Notes: generated from the sequence alone by a model not told the origin. Shown: positions 1 to 8,960, numbered from the stretch's first letter. The stretch: DNA of 64,000 nt from Polyangiaceae bacterium (GCA_019637295.1 JAHBVX010000001.1:37501-101500), one strand, 5' to 3'. Numbers and translations: made by a program.

Positions 1-552
<552 letters not shown>

Positions 553-594
553 CTCTCTAAGGCAACGTCGATTTTTCATGCCCGGAGTCCGGGC

Positions 595-630
595 CGACGA
601 GCTCGAGCATCAAGCTCGACTCGCTCGTCG
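595..630 (+). promoter_or_regulatory. Hairpin in the 23S-5S spacer
   Basis: The segment 595-601 pairs with 624-630 and 603-608 pairs with 614-619 around a short loop, giving a strong two-part stem in the roughly 157-nt spacer. It is probably part of pre-rRNA folding or RNase III-type processing. It is followed by four A's, not a U-tract, so it is not read as a terminator. Confidence 0.45.
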
Positions 631-709
631 AAAAGGACCGAGCGCGCGCTCGCCCATGGCGAGCAGTCGCGTGTGTGCAGCACCAGGCTGCATTGGACGC
701 CCAACAGAT

Positions 710-825
710 TCCGGTGGCGACATCGAAGAGGCCACACCCGATCCCATCTCGAACTCGGAAGTTAAGCTCTTCGGAGCCGATGGTACTGCAAGGGCAACCT
801 TGTGGGAGAGTAGGACGCTGCCGGG
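710..825 (+). rRNA. rrf: 5S ribosomal RNA
   Basis: About 116 nt with the hallmarks of 5S rRNA. The terminal stem pairs 711-719 with 816-824. The conserved 'cccgatcccatctcgaactc' core lies near 739-758, followed by 'gaagttaagc'. It lies downstream of 23S on the same strand and is followed within 11 nt by an intrinsic terminator. End points are set from the terminal stem. Confidence 0.95.
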
Positions 826-835
826 TTAACACCCC

Positions 836-876
836 AAACGGCCCCAGTCGAAAGACTCGGGGCCGTTTGCTTTTTG
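836..876 (+). terminator. Intrinsic terminator of the rRNA operon
   Basis: A long GC-rich hairpin (arms 'aaacggcccc' and 'ggggccgttt', extended by 'agtc'/'gact' with a bulge and a GAAA-type loop) is followed by a T-rich tract at 871-876. It closes the rRNA operon directly after 5S. Confidence 0.9.
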
Positions 877-954
877 TCTTCGCACTCCTCGCCCCGACGC
901 CCCAACGAAGTGGGAGCGCCGGGGCCCCACCCCACGCGGGCCGGCTTCGCCGGC

Positions 955-1758
955 ATGAACTGGGTACTCTTGACCGACCATCAGCGGCACGTCTTCGTTC
1001 AGGCTTCGGGACAGCTCGGCTTGACGACGTCCGACTGGCGGGGCGACGCACAGGCGGCGCTGACCGGGTCCGTGCGCGAGGCCGCGTACTTCATCCACGC
1101 GCGCCGGGCGGCGTCTGCTTCCTGGTTTCGCCGCGCGCTCGACTGGCTGGGCTCACCCCTGGACGACGAGGGGGGCAGCGAGCCTCGGCTTCGCGTACCC
1201 AGCGACGAGACGGGGCGGGATCGACTCGGGCTGTGCGACGACGGGTTGGCGAGCTTCGACGAGGGGCTCCCCCTCGGCACCTTGTGCTCGGTCAGCGGTA
1301 CGGTCATCGCGCTCGAGCCACGCATCGACGCTGACCCCACCGTGACCCGAGACTTCTGGCAGCTCGAGCCCCCCGTCTGGCGGCTGGTGGAGGCCGTGGA
1401 CTTCGGCGTGTTGCCAGAACGAGGTCCGCCCGTCGCCGTCTGCTGCGCGATGGCGCCGCTGCTGATCGCGCCGGTGTTCTGGGCGAACAGCGACGAAGTC
1501 GCGGACACGCTGGGCGCGCGCGCTGCCGGTCGCATGCGCGAGCTAGGCCGGACACGCCGGCGCCAGCGGCTCGCGCGCCTCGAGCTGAACGAGGGGGAGC
1601 GTGTCGAGGTGCGCGGGGTAGTGTGCGAGCCGTACGCGAGCGCCACGCGATTCGACGTCGTGGATCGCGTCGCGGCCTACCGCGGCCGCCCCCAGGTGAT
1701 CACGCGCATCGTCGGCGATGCGCCAGGCACCCGACTGGTGATACGAAAGGCGAGCTGA
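955..1758 (+). CDS. Unknown protein with one hydrophobic segment
   Basis: I do not recognise a family for this 267-residue protein. An in-frame TTG at 874 would extend it, but that codon lies inside the U-tract of the rRNA terminator, so the ATG at 955 is preferred. A hydrophobic stretch near residues 160-177 ('AVCCAMAPLLIAPVFW') could be a membrane segment. The C-terminal third is basic and then beta-rich ('VEVRGVVCEPYASATRFD'), which may be a small OB- or NfeD-like fold, but this is only a guess. Two Cys occur close together in the hydrophobic segment. It stands alone between the rRNA operon and the carboxylase genes, on the same strand. Confidence 0.75.
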   Translation: MNWVLLTDHQRHVFVQASGQLGLTTSDWRGDAQAALTGSVREAAYFIHARRAASASWFRRALDWLGSPLDDEGGSEPRLRVPSDETGRDRLGLCDDGLASFDEGLPLGTLCSVSGTVIALEPRIDADPTVTRDFWQLEPPVWRLVEAVDFGVLPERGPPVAVCCAMAPLLIAPVFWANSDEVADTLGARAAGRMRELGRTRRRQRLARLELNEGERVEVRGVVCEPYASATRFDVVDRVAAYRGRPQVITRIVGDAPGTRLVIRKAS

Positions 1759-1824
1759 CCACTCCGTCCTCCGGGCGATTCACGATCGCCTCGCGGACCG
1801 AGTCGCACTATCGTAGCTTGGGTC

Positions 1825-3552
1825 ATGGCCGTCGTTCCGCTCGTTCCCATCGGTCGACCTCGGGATCGCGTGCTGGACGACGCTACCTATCGCCAACACC
1901 TCGCCACGCTAGCCGAGCGTGAGGGAGAGTTGGTCCGAAGGCGCGCGGAGGTGCACGCGGGCTGGGGTGAGCAGTACCGGCAGCGGGTGCACAAGAAGGG
2001 CAAGCTGACGGCTCGGGAGCGCATCGACCGGCTGAGGGACGCTGGAAGCGAGGTGTTCGAGGTAGGGACCTTCGTCAACTACGGGCTCGAGTACCAAGGC
2101 GGGGTGAAGTCGCCGGGCGCGGGCGTGGTGACGGCGTTCGTCCGCATCGAAGGCCGCTGGTGCATCGTCATCGCCAACGACAACACCGTCGCGAGTGGCT
2201 CCTGGTGGCCGAAGACGCCCGAGAAGATCCAGCGCGCGCAGACCATGGCCCTGCGCCTGCGCATCCCGGTGGTGTACTTGGTCGATTCGAGCGGGCTATT
2301 CCTGCCCGAGCAGTCACGGGCATTCCCCGGGGCGCGGGGCGCCGGCCACATCTTCAAGATGAACAGCGTGCTGTCCGCCCACGGCGTGCCACAGATCGCC
2401 GGCGTGTTTGGTGACTGCATCGCCGGTGGTGGCTACATGCCCATCATCAGCGACCGCGTGTACATGACCGAGCAGGCCTACATGGTGATCGCGGGCGCGG
2501 CGCTGATCAAAGGCGCCAAGAGCCAGAAGATGACCTCCCTCGACATCGGAGGCCCGGAGGTCCACGTCCACCAGAGCGGTTGTGCGGACGTGCGAGTTCC
2601 GAGCGACGAAGTCTTGATCGACTGCATTCGGAGAGACGTGCGCCGACTGCCGAGCAGCGGGGCCGACTTCTACCGCGCCGATGCGGCCCCGGTGGAACCC
2701 GCCTTCCCGGATGCGGAGCTGTGCGGCCTGCTGCCCGCGGACCACCGCGAGCCCTACGACTCGACGGAGGTCTTGGCGCGACTGGTGGATCACAGCTTGT
2801 TCTGGGAGGTGATGCCGTCCGTGGGCGAAGAGATGATCTGCGGCGTAGGGCGGGTCGGCGGACTGTGGGCGGGCTTCGTGATCAATCGCCAGGGGCTGGT
2901 GGGCGACCCCGAGCACCCTGGGAACAAGCGCCCCGCAGCCATCCTCTATCGCGGGGGCATCAGCAAGGTGGCGGCGTTTTCTCGCGCCTGCAACGCGGAC
3001 GGCGTACCCCTGATCTGGCTGCAGGACATCTCGGGCTTCGACATCGGCGCCGAGGCGGAACGCCAGGGATTGCTCGCCTATGGCTCGAGCTTGATCTACA
3101 CGAACTCCACCAACGACGTGCCGATGTTCACCGTGCTCCTGCGCAAGGCGTCGGGCGCTGGCTACTACGCGATGAGCGGACTGCCCTACGACCCCATCGT
3201 GCAGCTCAGTACGCCCATCTCGCGCCTCAGCGTGATGGAGGGCCGCACGCTCGCGATCGCGACCTACAACACCAAGCTGGACGACAACTTCGAGATCCTC
3301 CAAGATGCGGAGGAGCGGCGCAGCATCGAGGAAGGCATGCGCGCCGTCGAGAAGCGCATCGAAGCGGACATGGATCCGTACGTGTCTGCGCGGCAGATGG
3401 ACACCGACGAGATCGTCAGACTGTCCGAGCTCAGGAGCTACCTCGCGATGCTCGTCGAGTCGGCCTACCAAGCCCCAGGCACGCGCCGCATCAAGAACAG
3501 CCGCATCTGGAGCCTGCACGACCTGGCGGTCCTGGTGGAGGGCGTACGCTGA
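1825..3552 (+). CDS. Acyl-CoA carboxylase, carboxyltransferase (beta) subunit
   Basis: A 575-residue protein of the biotin-dependent carboxyltransferase family, which moves the carboxyl group from carboxybiotin to an acyl-CoA in the cytosol. Both crotonase-like halves are present. The N half has the oxyanion-hole region '[20 protein letters not shown]' and then '[12 protein letters not shown]'. The C half has '[19 protein letters not shown]' and '[20 protein letters not shown]'. The 'LGGxxVH'-type motif is closest to methylcrotonyl- or geranyl-CoA carboxylases, but the substrate cannot be fixed from sequence. A TATCGT hexamer ends 10 nt before the ATG, suggesting a very short leader. The stop overlaps the start of the next gene (TGATG), so the two are translationally coupled. 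No biotin carboxylase gene is in the window. Confidence 0.9.
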   Translation: MAVVPLVPIGRPRDRVLDDATYRQHLATLAEREGELVRRRAEVHAGWGEQYRQRVHKKGKLTARERIDRLRDAGSEVFEVGTFVNYGLEYQGGVKSPGAGVVTAFVRIEGRWCIVIANDNTVASGSWWPKTPEKIQRAQTMALRLRIPVVYLVDSSGLFLPEQSRAFPGARGAGHIFKMNSVLSAHGVPQIAGVFGDCIAGGGYMPIISDRVYMTEQAYMVIAGAALIKGAKSQKMTSLDIGGPEVHVHQSGCADVRVPSDEVLIDCIRRDVRRLPSSGADFYRADAAPVEPAFPDAELCGLLPADHREPYDSTEVLARLVDHSLFWEVMPSVGEEMICGVGRVGGLWAGFVINRQGLVGDPEHPGNKRPAAILYRGGISKVAAFSRACNADGVPLIWLQDISGFDIGAEAERQGLLAYGSSLIYTNSTNDVPMFTVLLRKASGAGYYAMSGLPYDPIVQLSTPISRLSVMEGRTLAIATYNTKLDDNFEILQDAEERRSIEEGMRAVEKRIEADMDPYVSARQMDTDEIVRLSELRSYLAMLVESAYQAPGTRRIKNSRIWSLHDLAVLVEGVR

Positions 3553-4172
3553 TGTCGCGCCGGGCTGAGGCGGACGGCCGCGTCTACCGACCGGTCCTCG
3601 TCGCGCGCTCACGCGCGCTGAGCGACGGCCGGGTGGAGGTGGCCTCGCCGTCCCCGGGGCTCTGGCGCGGAGCACCCGCGGCGGGCGTGCTGGTTCGAGC
3701 GGATACGTCCATCGGCGAGATCGAGATGCTCGGCGTGCTCCACGAGCTGCGAGTCGATGGCGCAGCGCACGGGGTCGTGGTGGACCTGTCGGAGCGCGGG
3801 GTTGCTGCCCGCCGCGTCGTTCAGCACGGCCAGGTGCTACTCACTCTCGACCCCACGGGTCTGTCCGCTCACGCGGCGCTCGAGGCGGACGCGCGGGAGC
3901 ACGAGAGCGGCCTGTCCTTCACCGCGCCGTCGAGTGGTCGCTTCTACCTGCGCCCCGCGCCGGACAAGCCGCCGTTCGTGCAAGTGGGGGGCACGGTTCG
4001 GGACGGGGACGTCGTAGCCCTGCTCGAGGTGATGAAGACCTTCCACCGAATCAGCTACGGAGGCCCCGGGTTGCCCCGGAGCGCCCGCGTGCTGGCCATC
4101 GTGCCGCAGGATGGAGACGACGTGGAGGTGGGCGAAGCGCTTCTGTCGCTCGAGGCCCTGAGCAACGCTTGA
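3552..4172 (+). CDS. Biotin carboxyl carrier (biotinyl-lipoyl domain) protein
   Basis: A 206-residue protein with a C-terminal biotinyl domain at roughly residues 120-205. The biotin attachment site is 'EVMKTFHRI' with Lys near residue 162, where the family usually has E-A-M-K-M. It would carry carboxybiotin between a biotin carboxylase and the carboxyltransferase encoded just upstream. The N-terminal ~110 residues are not a biotin carboxylase domain and are not recognised; they may dock the carrier to its partner. The ATG overlaps the upstream TGA by one base. A weak hairpin with a T-run follows the stop. Confidence 0.85.
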   Translation: MSRRAEADGRVYRPVLVARSRALSDGRVEVASPSPGLWRGAPAAGVLVRADTSIGEIEMLGVLHELRVDGAAHGVVVDLSERGVAARRVVQHGQVLLTLDPTGLSAHAALEADAREHESGLSFTAPSSGRFYLRPAPDKPPFVQVGGTVRDGDVVALLEVMKTFHRISYGGPGLPRSARVLAIVPQDGDDVEVGEALLSLEALSNA

Positions 4173-4175
4173 GCG

Positions 4176-4209
4176 AGCGGGAAGAAGCCGGCCCGCTTAC
4201 GGCGTTTTT
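4176..4209 (+). terminator. Possible weak terminator after the carboxylase pair
   Basis: 'agcggg' at 4176-4181 can pair with 'cccgct' at 4192-4197, and five T's follow at 4205-4209. The stem is short and separated from the T-run by seven bases, so this is tentative. Confidence 0.35.
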
Positions 4210-4260
4210 GTGCGAGAGGTGGGCACCTTCCCTCGGCTTTCGCTACCCTTGCCGCGGTCC

Positions 4261-6549
4261 ATGCCGCGCTGGCTGAAAACCGTGCTCGTCCTGCTCGCAG
4301 TGCTCGTCACTGGGGCGACGCTGTCGTTCGGCCCGTTGGTGCGCTCCCGAGCGGAGGCGCAGGCCGAGCGCCGCGGCGTCGCGCTGAGCATCGACGCCGT
4401 GCGACCCGGGGCTGGAAGGGTGTGGCTCCGGGCCGTCGGGGTGCAGATTCCCGAAATGCCGGCAGTTCGCGTGGAGCTCGACCACGTGGAAGTGCAGCTC
4501 TCGTCCTCCCTCGACGCCAAGCGTATCGTGGTCCACGGGGGCACGGTTCGCGTGAGCGGCTCTCTCGATGACGTGCGCCGACAGCTTCTGGCCTATGCCG
4601 CGCGGCGGCCGCGGGTCAGCGGTTCCGCGTCTTCATCGACAGCGGCGCTCGAGGTCGCGGGACTGAACGTCGAGTGGAGCGGAGCGCTGGCGGGGGGCGA
4701 GCCGCAACGCGCGTGGGGCGTGCGCTACGGGCGCTCTGGGGACGATGAAGCGCTGGCCGCCGATCTGGTGCGTGTGGTGGCGCCGGGTCTGCTGCTCGAG
4801 GCAACCGCGCCGCGCGTCGAACTGGCGCGCGAAGGCGGAGAGCGGCGGCTGACGCGCGTCTCGACCGACGCCGCGCGTGTGAGCCTACGGACCCACGCTG
4901 CAGCCGCGTTGATGCGTGACTCGACCGCGAGCAACGCCCAGGGAGAGACGAACACCGGTCGCAGCGAGGACGCCGCGGGTGCGGAGCGAGGCCCCCGGCT
5001 GCGCCGTGCGCTCGGCAGCGTCGCAGATGCCGTCGCGCTAGCGCTGCCCAAAGACGCCAGTCTCGACTTGTCCGGGGTCCGCATCGACCTCGACCACGAC
5101 GGTCAGCGCTTGAACCTCGGCCCACTGCGCGTGAGAGCCAGCCATGACGGCTCGGTAGCGTCCCTGCGGGTATTGCCCAGCGCGGACGCGCCGCAGCCGC
5201 TGCGCCTGAGCCTCGGGTTGCCGCTTGGAAGCGGAGAGGTGGAGCTCTCCGTCGCCGGTGGGCCCGTGAGCCTGGGGTTGCTCGGCGTGCGGGAGGGTGA
5301 CCTCGGGCTGTCGGACGTGGCCAGCAGCACCGTGCAAGCCGACGTGGCACTGCGGCTCACCGCCGATGGGCGCCGGGTCAAAGGCCACGGCACCGGCAAG
5401 CTCTCCAAGCTGGCGCTCGAACAGCCGTGGCTCGCCAAGCAGCGCGTTCACGACATCGAGCTGGGGCTGCGGGGGCGCGGAGAGCTGGCATTGGACGGCA
5501 CGCGGGTCGACATCGAGCAGGGCGAGCTCACCGTGGGCAGCGTGAAGCTCGAAGCCAAGGGCGTGATCGAGCGCCAGCGGGTCGGCGCGGAGCTGCACAC
5601 CACCGCGACGCTGGAAGGTGGCATCCCGCTCGCGTCCTGTCAGGCCATCCTCGACTCGCTCCCCGCCGGGCTCGCGCCGCTGCTCGAGGGCATGCGTATG
5701 TCGGGCACGTTCTCGCTCACCGGGCGCATCGAGCTGGACACCCGTCGGCCCCAAGACGTCGTCACGCGCTGGGCGTTGGCCAACGAGTGCCGCATCACCG
5801 CGGTACCCCAAGAGGTCTCGCCGCGCCGCTTCAAGGCGAGCTGGACGCGCGACGTGATGGGTGCGGAGGGGCGGCTGATTCAGATCCAGAGCGGTCCTGG
5901 CAGCCTGGGCTGGGTCGGGCGTCACGCCATCTCGCGTCACATGGAGACGGCGGTGCTGGTGTGCGAAGATGGCGCGTTCTTCCGACACAACGGCTTCGAC
6001 CAGGAGGCGATTCGCAACTCGATTCGCGAGAACCTGAAGGCCAGGAAGTTCGTGCGCGGCGCGAGCACGATCAGCATGCAGCTCGCGAAGAACCTGTACC
6101 TGCCGCGCGAGAAGACCGTCTCGCGCAAGCTGCAAGAGGCATGGCTGACGATCGTGCTGGAGCAGGAACTCTCGAAGGACGAGCTGCTCGAGCTGTATCT
6201 GAACGTGATCGAGTTCGGTCCCGGGATCTATGGCATCGGCTCCGCTGCCGCCCACTACTTCAACACGACGGCGAGCCAACTGTCGCTCGGACAGTCGCTG
6301 TATCTCGCGTCGGTGCTGCCCAGCCCCAAGCGTCACTACTTCGGTGCCGATGGCCGGGTGACCCCCGGCTGGATGGGGTACCTGCGGCGCCTGATGCGGA
6401 TCGGGCACAAGATTCGTCGCGTCACCGACGCGGAGCTGGAGGAGGCGCTGATGGAACAGGTGGCGTTCAGGGTTCCGTACTCGCCACGTGCCGCGGACGC
6501 CGAAGCGGTCATTGCCTACCCCGACGACCCGGACTCCGCGCAGGAGTGA
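4261..6549 (+). CDS. AsmA-like domain fused to a GT51 peptidoglycan glycosyltransferase
   Basis: A 762-residue protein: N-terminal membrane anchor at residues 5-22, about 500 residues of beta-rich AsmA/DUF748-like sequence, then a GT51 lysozyme-like glycosyltransferase from about residue 545. GT51 polymerises lipid II into glycan strands on the outer face of the inner membrane. The catalytic Glu is seen in 'CEDGAFFRHNGF' (about residue 569). 'RGASTISMQLAKNLYL' and 'LLELYLNVIEFG' are the other signature blocks. There is no penicillin-binding transpeptidase domain, so it is monofunctional. The start was moved from GTG 4210 to ATG 4261 because the signal anchor begins there and a TACCCT hexamer ends 11 nt upstream. 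The long envelope-spanning N-terminal domain on a glycosyltransferase is unusual compared with the ~240-residue MtgA proteins. Confidence 0.88.
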   Translation: MPRWLKTVLVLLAVLVTGATLSFGPLVRSRAEAQAERRGVALSIDAVRPGAGRVWLRAVGVQIPEMPAVRVELDHVEVQLSSSLDAKRIVVHGGTVRVSGSLDDVRRQLLAYAARRPRVSGSASSSTAALEVAGLNVEWSGALAGGEPQRAWGVRYGRSGDDEALAADLVRVVAPGLLLEATAPRVELAREGGERRLTRVSTDAARVSLRTHAAAALMRDSTASNAQGETNTGRSEDAAGAERGPRLRRALGSVADAVALALPKDASLDLSGVRIDLDHDGQRLNLGPLRVRASHDGSVASLRVLPSADAPQPLRLSLGLPLGSGEVELSVAGGPVSLGLLGVREGDLGLSDVASSTVQADVALRLTADGRRVKGHGTGKLSKLALEQPWLAKQRVHDIELGLRGRGELALDGTRVDIEQGELTVGSVKLEAKGVIERQRVGAELHTTATLEGGIPLASCQAILDSLPAGLAPLLEGMRMSGTFSLTGRIELDTRRPQDVVTRWALANECRITAVPQEVSPRRFKASWTRDVMGAEGRLIQIQSGPGSLGWVGRHAISRHMETAVLVCEDGAFFRHNGFDQEAIRNSIRENLKARKFVRGASTISMQLAKNLYLPREKTVSRKLQEAWLTIVLEQELSKDELLELYLNVIEFGPGIYGIGSAAAHYFNTTASQLSLGQSLYLASVLPSPKRHYFGADGRVTPGWMGYLRRLMRIGHKIRRVTDAELEEALMEQVAFRVPYSPRAADAEAVIAYPDDPDSAQE

Positions 6550-6554
6550 GGGAG

Positions 6555-7022
6555 CTACTTCTCGCCCGCGTCGCGCAGCTTCTGGAAGAACCCGCGTAAG
6601 CGTGCTGCGCACTCCGCCTGAAGCACCCCCGACGTCACTTCGAAGCGATGGTTGAGTCGCGCGTCCCGGCCGATGGTGAACAGCGAGTCCACGGCGCCTG
6701 CCTTGGGATCCGGTGTACCGTAGACGACGCGCGCGATCCGGGCGTTGACTAGCGCGCCCGCGCACATGGGGCACGGCTCCAGCGTCACGTACAGAGTCGC
6801 GGACTCGAGTCGCCAGTGCCCAGTAGCACGCGCCGCTGCGCGTAGGGCGACCAGCTCGGCGTGGGCGGTGGGATCTTGCTCGACCTCCCGCCGGTTCTCG
6901 CCCGTGGCCAGCTCCTCGCCCCCGGCGCTGACGATCACGGCACCCACAGGGACGTCCGCGTGCTCACCCGCGTGATCCGCAAGCTCGAGGGCACGACGCA
7001 TCCACGTTTCGTCCGAGGACAT
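6555..7022 (-). CDS. tadA: tRNA-specific adenosine deaminase TadA
   Basis: A 155-residue zinc deaminase that converts A34 to inosine at the wobble position of tRNA-Arg(ACG). The active site is complete: HAE at residues 54-56 (His ligand and proton-shuttle Glu) and PCPMC at residues 83-87 (two Cys ligands). The length is normal for the family. The gene lies 36 nt downstream of a tRNA-Arg(ACG) gene on the same strand. It is convergent with the GT51 gene (5-bp gap). No promoter was seen between the tRNA and tadA, so they are probably co-transcribed. Confidence 0.95.
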   Translation of the reverse strand: MSSDETWMRRALELADHAGEHADVPVGAVIVSAGGEELATGENRREVEQDPTAHAELVALRAAARATGHWRLESATLYVTLEPCPMCAGALVNARIARVVYGTPDPKAGAVDSLFTIGRDARLNHRFEVTSGVLQAECAARLRGFFQKLRDAGEK

Positions 7023-7058
7023 GGCTTCGGTCTCGAGCGCGCACGGGGCGCGTCGACC

Positions 7059-7135
<77 letters not shown>

Positions 7136-7160
7136 CCGTCCCAATGAGTCGAGGGCCGCC

Positions 7161-7188
7161 TTCATAGCACGTCCCCCGGCCGTCACAA
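7161..7188 (-). promoter_or_regulatory. Promoter for tRNA-Arg(ACG)-tadA
   Basis: On the - strand a -35-like TTGTGA (7188-7183) and a -10-like TATGAA (7166-7161) are separated by 16 nt. They sit 25 nt before the mature tRNA 5' end. Each hexamer matches the sigma-70 consensus at 4 of 6 positions. Confidence 0.55.
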
Positions 7189-7248
7189 GCGCCTATTCGC
7201 CCCAGAATTCGTACCGAAACCAGTGTGGCCGCGCCTACCCTCGGCGGT

Positions 7249-8088
7249 ATGGACCGCCTTCCAGTCACGCTGTGCGGCTCCCTGTCGCGTTACCCGGTCG
7301 GCCTCGGCGCTGCAATGCACGAGGCAGGCTACCGCGCACTGGGGCTCGGCTTCGCCTACGTCCCGTTCCCATGCGAGGACCTCGCCGCTGCGCTCTCCGG
7401 CATGCGCGCGCTCGGGATCCGAGGCCTGGGCATCTCCATGCCGTTCAAGATCGAGATCCTCCCGCTGCTCGATGCCGTAGACGAGCTTGCCGCGAGGATC
7501 GGCGCGGTCAACACCGTCGTCAACGACTCTGGGAGGCTCACTGGATACAACACCGACGCTGTTGGCGCAGTGCTGGCGGTGGAGGAGGTCATCCCGCCGC
7601 GCGGCGTGCAAGTGACCGTGATCGGCGCTGGCGGTGCGGCGCGCGCGGTGGCGTTCGGCCTCGCGTCTGCGGGCGCGCGTGTGTGCGTGGTCAATCGCAC
7701 GGAGCGGAGTGCACACGAGCTCGCGCGGTCCATCTCAGCGGCCCTCGGGGCTGACGTTTCTGCCGGTCCCCTGAGCGATCTCGCGGCCTTCGCCAATGCC
7801 CAGGTCGTGGTCAACGCGACCTCGGCTACCATGGCCGATCGCGGCGCGCTGAGCCCAGTGCCGGCGGTCGCGTTGCGGCGGGATCAAGTCGTCATGGACA
7901 TCGTCTACAAGCCCATTCGGACCACCTTGCTTGCCCAGGCTGCCGACCGGGGAGCGCGGGTCATCCACGGCGGGCGCATGCTCCTGCACCAAGCCTGCCG
8001 GCAGTTCGAGCTGTACACGGGGCGCCCGGCGCCCCGGCTTGCACTCGATGCGGCGCTGAGCCGGTTCATCGCCGGCGACGAGAGCTGA
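7249..8088 (+). CDS. Shikimate dehydrogenase (AroE) family protein
   Basis: A 279-residue NADP-type dehydrogenase of the AroE family. Seen: 'GISMPFK', equivalent to the substrate-loop Lys motif N-V-T-x-P-F-K; 'NTVVNDSGRLTGYNTDA'; and a Rossmann glycine motif 'GAGGAARAV', followed by 'VNRT'. The N-terminal shikimate-binding signature H-S-x-S-P is not present; the equivalent stretch reads 'GSLSRYPVGLGAAMHEAG'. It may therefore be a paralogue with a changed substrate rather than the housekeeping enzyme. The ATG at 7249 is preferred over GTG 7225 because TACCCT ends 7 nt before it. A hairpin terminator lies 318 nt downstream. Confidence 0.82.
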   Translation: MDRLPVTLCGSLSRYPVGLGAAMHEAGYRALGLGFAYVPFPCEDLAAALSGMRALGIRGLGISMPFKIEILPLLDAVDELAARIGAVNTVVNDSGRLTGYNTDAVGAVLAVEEVIPPRGVQVTVIGAGGAARAVAFGLASAGARVCVVNRTERSAHELARSISAALGADVSAGPLSDLAAFANAQVVVNATSATMADRGALSPVPAVALRRDQVVMDIVYKPIRTTLLAQAADRGARVIHGGRMLLHQACRQFELYTGRPAPRLALDAALSRFIAGDES

Positions 8089-8239
8089 CAGCACCGGTCG
8101 CAATCGTTTCTGGACGCGGAGGAGGGTATGACACGAACGCCAGACCCCGGCCCTGCGGGAACGGCGATGCCCTGGGTTACAGGTCTCTAAGCTGTTGAAG
8201 TACATGGTCTATTCCACTGGATCGGGGGGGCCGCTCGGG

Positions 8240-8444
8240 AGTGGCATGGACGCTGCTATAGGGAGCCTCGCTTGGACGGAGCCAGCTGCTCCGAAGATAA
8301 CCTTGGCCTCCGGGCCACTAGCTTCACCCCGGGGATGGGGTGCCAGAAACGGCTTGGCTTAACGCTTACACCTTACTTACCGAGCTTCACTTTTCTGGAT
8401 TCGCGAGACCCGACGGGTAAGACCGCCGGGTCTTCGTGATTTTT
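8240..8444 (+). ncRNA. Candidate structured small RNA or long structured 3' UTR
   Basis: The 367-bp gap between the AroE-like gene and the convergent CxxCH lipoprotein has no convincing ORF and is visibly richer in A/T than its neighbours. Read on +, it forms consecutive helices. 8240-8245 pairs with 8314-8319 and encloses a hairpin 8277-8282/8288-8293. Next come 8325-8330/8337-8342 and a 7-bp stem 8343-8349/8392-8398, ending in an intrinsic terminator at 8406-8444. I could not match it to 6S RNA, tmRNA, SRP RNA, RNase P RNA or a known riboswitch by motif. No clear promoter was found, so it may instead be the 3' UTR of the AroE-like gene. Confidence 0.35.
8406..8444 (+). terminator. Intrinsic terminator (+ strand)
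   Basis: An 11-bp stem (8406-8416 with 8423-8433, one A/C mismatch) with a 6-nt loop is followed by a T-rich tail ending in TTTTT at 8440-8444. On the opposite strand there is no T-run, so it serves + strand transcripts. Confidence 0.75.
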
Positions 8445-8455
8445 GGGCCGCGGAG

Positions 8456-8935
8456 CTACTGGCTCTCGCGCCTTGGGGGGCCGAACAGTTCGTCGGAGAC
8501 GGCGTCCTGGTGACAGCGCTTGCACAGGCTGACGTCTGCGCTGATGACGAGACCAGCTGCGTCCACGATGGCGTAGCTCCAGGTCGTCGTCTTTTCCATG
8601 ACGTACGCCAGGCCTCGGCGCCCGTCGGCGCTGTGCTCGGCGACGATCACCGTGCCGCTAGGCATGGTCGCGCCCAGCGTCCAGCTCTCGTAGCGTTGCT
8701 CCGCGCCCGGGCTCACCCGGACCGTGAGCCAGCCGTGACCGTCCCCATGACCGCGGCTCGCTCGCGGCTCGTCGTCGACCACCGGCCAGCTAGCCGCGAC
8801 CTGGGCGTGTACCCATGGCACCGGCGCTGCCACGGGCTCCTTGGCGACCCTACCGTCGGAGGGCGGCGGCGCAGCCGGTTGCCCGGCACAGTGTACGAGC
8901 AATACGGCTGCGGCGGCAGTCGGCCATGCGCGCAC
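8456..8935 (-). CDS. Secreted lipoprotein with a CxxCH haem-binding motif
   Basis: About 159 residues. The N-terminus is a lipoprotein signal ('AAAAVLLVHC', Cys near residue 16), so the mature protein is probably anchored in the periplasm or outer membrane. Near the C-terminus 'CKRCH' is a single c-type haem attachment motif, in a context resembling cytochrome P460/DUF3365-like proteins. The family is not certain. The ORF extends to 8986, but GTG 8935 is preferred because TACCAT ends 9 nt upstream and the signal peptide begins there. The gene is divergent from the PDZ-thioredoxin lipoprotein, with overlapping promoter elements. The shared redox theme (haem and thioredoxin) may be functional but is inference. 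Confidence 0.72.
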   Translation of the reverse strand: MRAWPTAAAAVLLVHCAGQPAAPPPSDGRVAKEPVAAPVPWVHAQVAASWPVVDDEPRASRGHGDGHGWLTVRVSPGAEQRYESWTLGATMPSGTVIVAEHSADGRRGLAYVMEKTTTWSYAIVDAAGLVISADVSLCKRCHQDAVSDELFGPPRRESQ

Positions 8936-8944
8936 GGTGCTGGC

Positions 8945-8954
8945 ATGGTACCAC
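8945..8954. promoter_or_regulatory. Overlapping divergent -10 elements
   Basis: The 10-bp segment reads as TACCAT on the - strand (ending 9 nt before GTG 8935) and TACCAC on the + strand (ending 6 nt before GTG 8961). The two outward promoters share GGTACC and would exclude each other on the DNA. Confidence 0.45.
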
Positions 8955-8960
8955 GAGTTG

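Noticed and set aside
874-954. Upstream start for the 955 gene
   Set aside because: The TTG at 874 lies within the U-tract of the rRNA terminator and adds only Pro/Arg-rich residues.
5038-6774. 578-codon open frame on - opposite the GT51 gene
   Set aside because: Arg/His/Gln-rich antisense translation without domains; the + strand has intact GT51 motifs.
8089-8455. Identification of the structured stretch as 6S RNA, tmRNA or a riboswitch
   Set aside because: None of the diagnostic motifs could be aligned; kept only as an unnamed candidate RNA.
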